From positions 1 to 64,000 of the forward strand of contig DATLUM010000054.1 in assembly GCA_035533095.1 (NCBI GenBank): a DNA stretch of 64,000 nt, given 5' to 3'. Positions within the stretch are counted from its first letter, which is position 1; every line of letters begins with the position of its first letter. Positions 63,110-64,000 of this stretch are shown here, piece by piece. The notes under the pieces were generated by a model, which was not told the DNA's origin, ran no database searches, and saw only the letters and a list, made by a program, of their open reading frames with translations. The DNA comes from Acidimicrobiales bacterium (GTDB lineage Bacteria > Actinomycetota > Acidimicrobiia > Acidimicrobiales > Palsa-688). Both the position numbers and the translations under genes were made by a program.

Positions 63110-64000
63110 ATGGCGCGGCTGGCGCTACGCAAGTTCCTGATGCTGGTGCCAGTGGTCCTGGTCGTCTCCATCCTGACGTTCTTGCTGCTCAACCTGCTAC
63201 CCGGCAATCCGGTGTTCATGATCCTGGGCCCCGGCGCGACCCCGAAGGGTGTGGCGCAGCTGACCAATCAGCTCCACCTGAACAAGCCCATCTACGTCCG
63301 CTACGTGGACTGGCTGTGGGCCGCTCTGCACGGCAACTTCGGCCAGTCCTACCTCAACCACGAGCCCGCATCGACTCTCATCCACCAGGCTCTTCCGGTC
63401 ACGATCGAGCTGCTGGTGATATCGCAGATCATCGCTCTCGTCATCGCCATACCGCTCGGCGTCTACGCCGCACGCCGGCCGGGCGGTTGGATCGACCAGG
63501 GCTCCTCGGCGTTCTCCTTCGGCATGCTGGCTATCCCCGCCTTCCTTCTGGGAGTGCTGCTCGTCGGGGTCTTCGCGGTCCACTGGCACCTGTTCCCGGC
63601 GACCGGCTATACGCACCTCACGGCCAACCTCGGCCGCAACGTTCAGTCCCTCTTCCTCCCGGCGCTCACCCTCGCACTCGGTTCGCTGGCCGCTTACGTC
63701 CGGCTGCTGCGTTCGGACATGATCGCCACCCTGCAGCAGGACTTCGTCACCGTCGCTCGGTCCAAAGGCCTGAGCTCCCGCTACATCCTCTGGCATCACG
63801 CCTTCAGACCCTCGACATTCTCGTTGGTGACCCTCGCAGGACTGAACGTCGGATCGCTGATCGGAGGGGCCTTCATCGTCGAGATCATCTTCGGGATTCC
63901 GGGTATCGGCTCCCTCACGCTCCACTCGATATACCAACGCGACTACCTGGTGGTGCAGGCGTGCGTGTTGATAATCGCGGTTGGCTACGTCTTCGTCAAC
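63110..64000 (+). CDS. ABC transporter permease (DppB/OppB type), cut by window edge
   Basis: The frame is open from ATG 63110 to the end of the window, 297 codons with no stop. The N-terminus RLALRKFLMLVPVVLVVSILTFLLLNLLPGNP is the first membrane helix and the LPGNP segment typical of DppB/OppB permeases, followed by LHLNKPIYVRYVDWLWAALHGNFGQSY. The EAA-like loop is ARSKGLSSRYILWHHAFRPS, where the ATPase docks. GIPGIGSLTLHSIYQRDYLVVQA near the end is also conserved. It forms the membrane channel with a second permease, presumably beyond the window. GGGGGA lies 4-8 nt before the ATG. The usual length is about 310-330 residues, so only the last few dozen are missing. Confidence 0.95.
   Translation, partial: MARLALRKFLMLVPVVLVVSILTFLLLNLLPGNPVFMILGPGATPKGVAQLTNQLHLNKPIYVRYVDWLWAALHGNFGQSYLNHEPASTLIHQALPVTIELLVISQIIALVIAIPLGVYAARRPGGWIDQGSSAFSFGMLAIPAFLLGVLLVGVFAVHWHLFPATGYTHLTANLGRNVQSLFLPALTLALGSLAAYVRLLRSDMIATLQQDFVTVARSKGLSSRYILWHHAFRPSTFSLVTLAGLNVGSLIGGAFIVEIIFGIPGIGSLTLHSIYQRDYLVVQACVLIIAVGYVFVN

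Overview
The window reads as chromosome of a GC-rich actinobacterium. The secreted polysaccharide deacetylase at 34855-36198 carries C-terminal repeats of the type [24 protein letters not shown], which I associate with Acidimicrobiia. A 27-residue homologue of the actinobacterial ribosomal protein bL37 (55052-55135) and a MurA with Asp in place of the fosfomycin-target Cys agree with an actinobacterial source. No tRNA, rRNA, CRISPR array, intact insertion sequence or prophage was found. Many genes have a TANNNT box ending 6-9 nt before the start codon and no Shine-Dalgarno, which suggests widespread leaderless transcripts.

Layout. 1-4065 is a patchy zone: a truncated unknown gene, a MarR/cupin divergent pair with two palindromic operators inside a promoter, decayed copies of a cupin and a VOC (glyoxalase-fold) gene next to their intact relatives, a RHH/MazF-like toxin-antitoxin pair, a LapA-domain membrane protein, and relics of a small basic protein and an anti-sigma-type ATPase. 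3975-12833 is one plus-strand operon: TetR regulator, amidohydrolase, Baeyer-Villiger-type monooxygenase, second amidohydrolase, class II aldolase, CoA-transferase, carboxymuconolactone-decarboxylase-like protein, second CoA-transferase. It looks like a catabolic pathway for a ketone or cyclic substrate that I cannot match to a named pathway. A P-type proton ATPase follows, then a minus-strand group (alpha/beta hydrolase, third amidohydrolase paralogue, phytanoyl-CoA dioxygenase-like protein with an N-terminal SCP2-like part).

19048-34820 holds mixed metabolism: acetyltransferase, amidase, OmpR/histidine-kinase pair, methyltransferase, nitronate monooxygenase, DedA protein, cation efflux protein, a second phytanoyl-CoA dioxygenase-like protein, and a lipid module. 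The lipid module pairs an FAD oxidoreductase and a cyclopropane-synthase-type methyltransferase (TmsA/TmsB-like, for 10-methyl fatty acids) and faces a delta-9-type desaturase. Between their convergent ends lie a 16-bp tandem repeat that contains the stop codon and a striking 39-bp palindrome. 34855-43437 has the deacetylase, an MFS transporter and a CoA-transferase sharing a divergent promoter with overlapping -10 boxes, a two-gene unit encoding a probable PD-(D/E)XK nuclease and an overlapping small partner, and a shortened NAD-glutamate dehydrogenase.

43439-61346 is mostly core genome: RpiR regulator, MurA, a channel-like membrane protein, DEAD-box helicase, XseA/XseB, metallophosphoesterase, aminopeptidase N, a PfkB kinase, bL37, YchF, a DUF192 protein, RsmI, MetG, TatD, RsmA and IspE, with overlapping or very close genes. 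The window closes with a Tat/lipoprotein peptide-type solute-binding protein behind a clear -35/-10 promoter and the start of its permease.

The best candidates for something undescribed are the 39391 nuclease with its partner, the BVMO/amidohydrolase/CoA-transferase operon, and the 31091-31129 palindrome.
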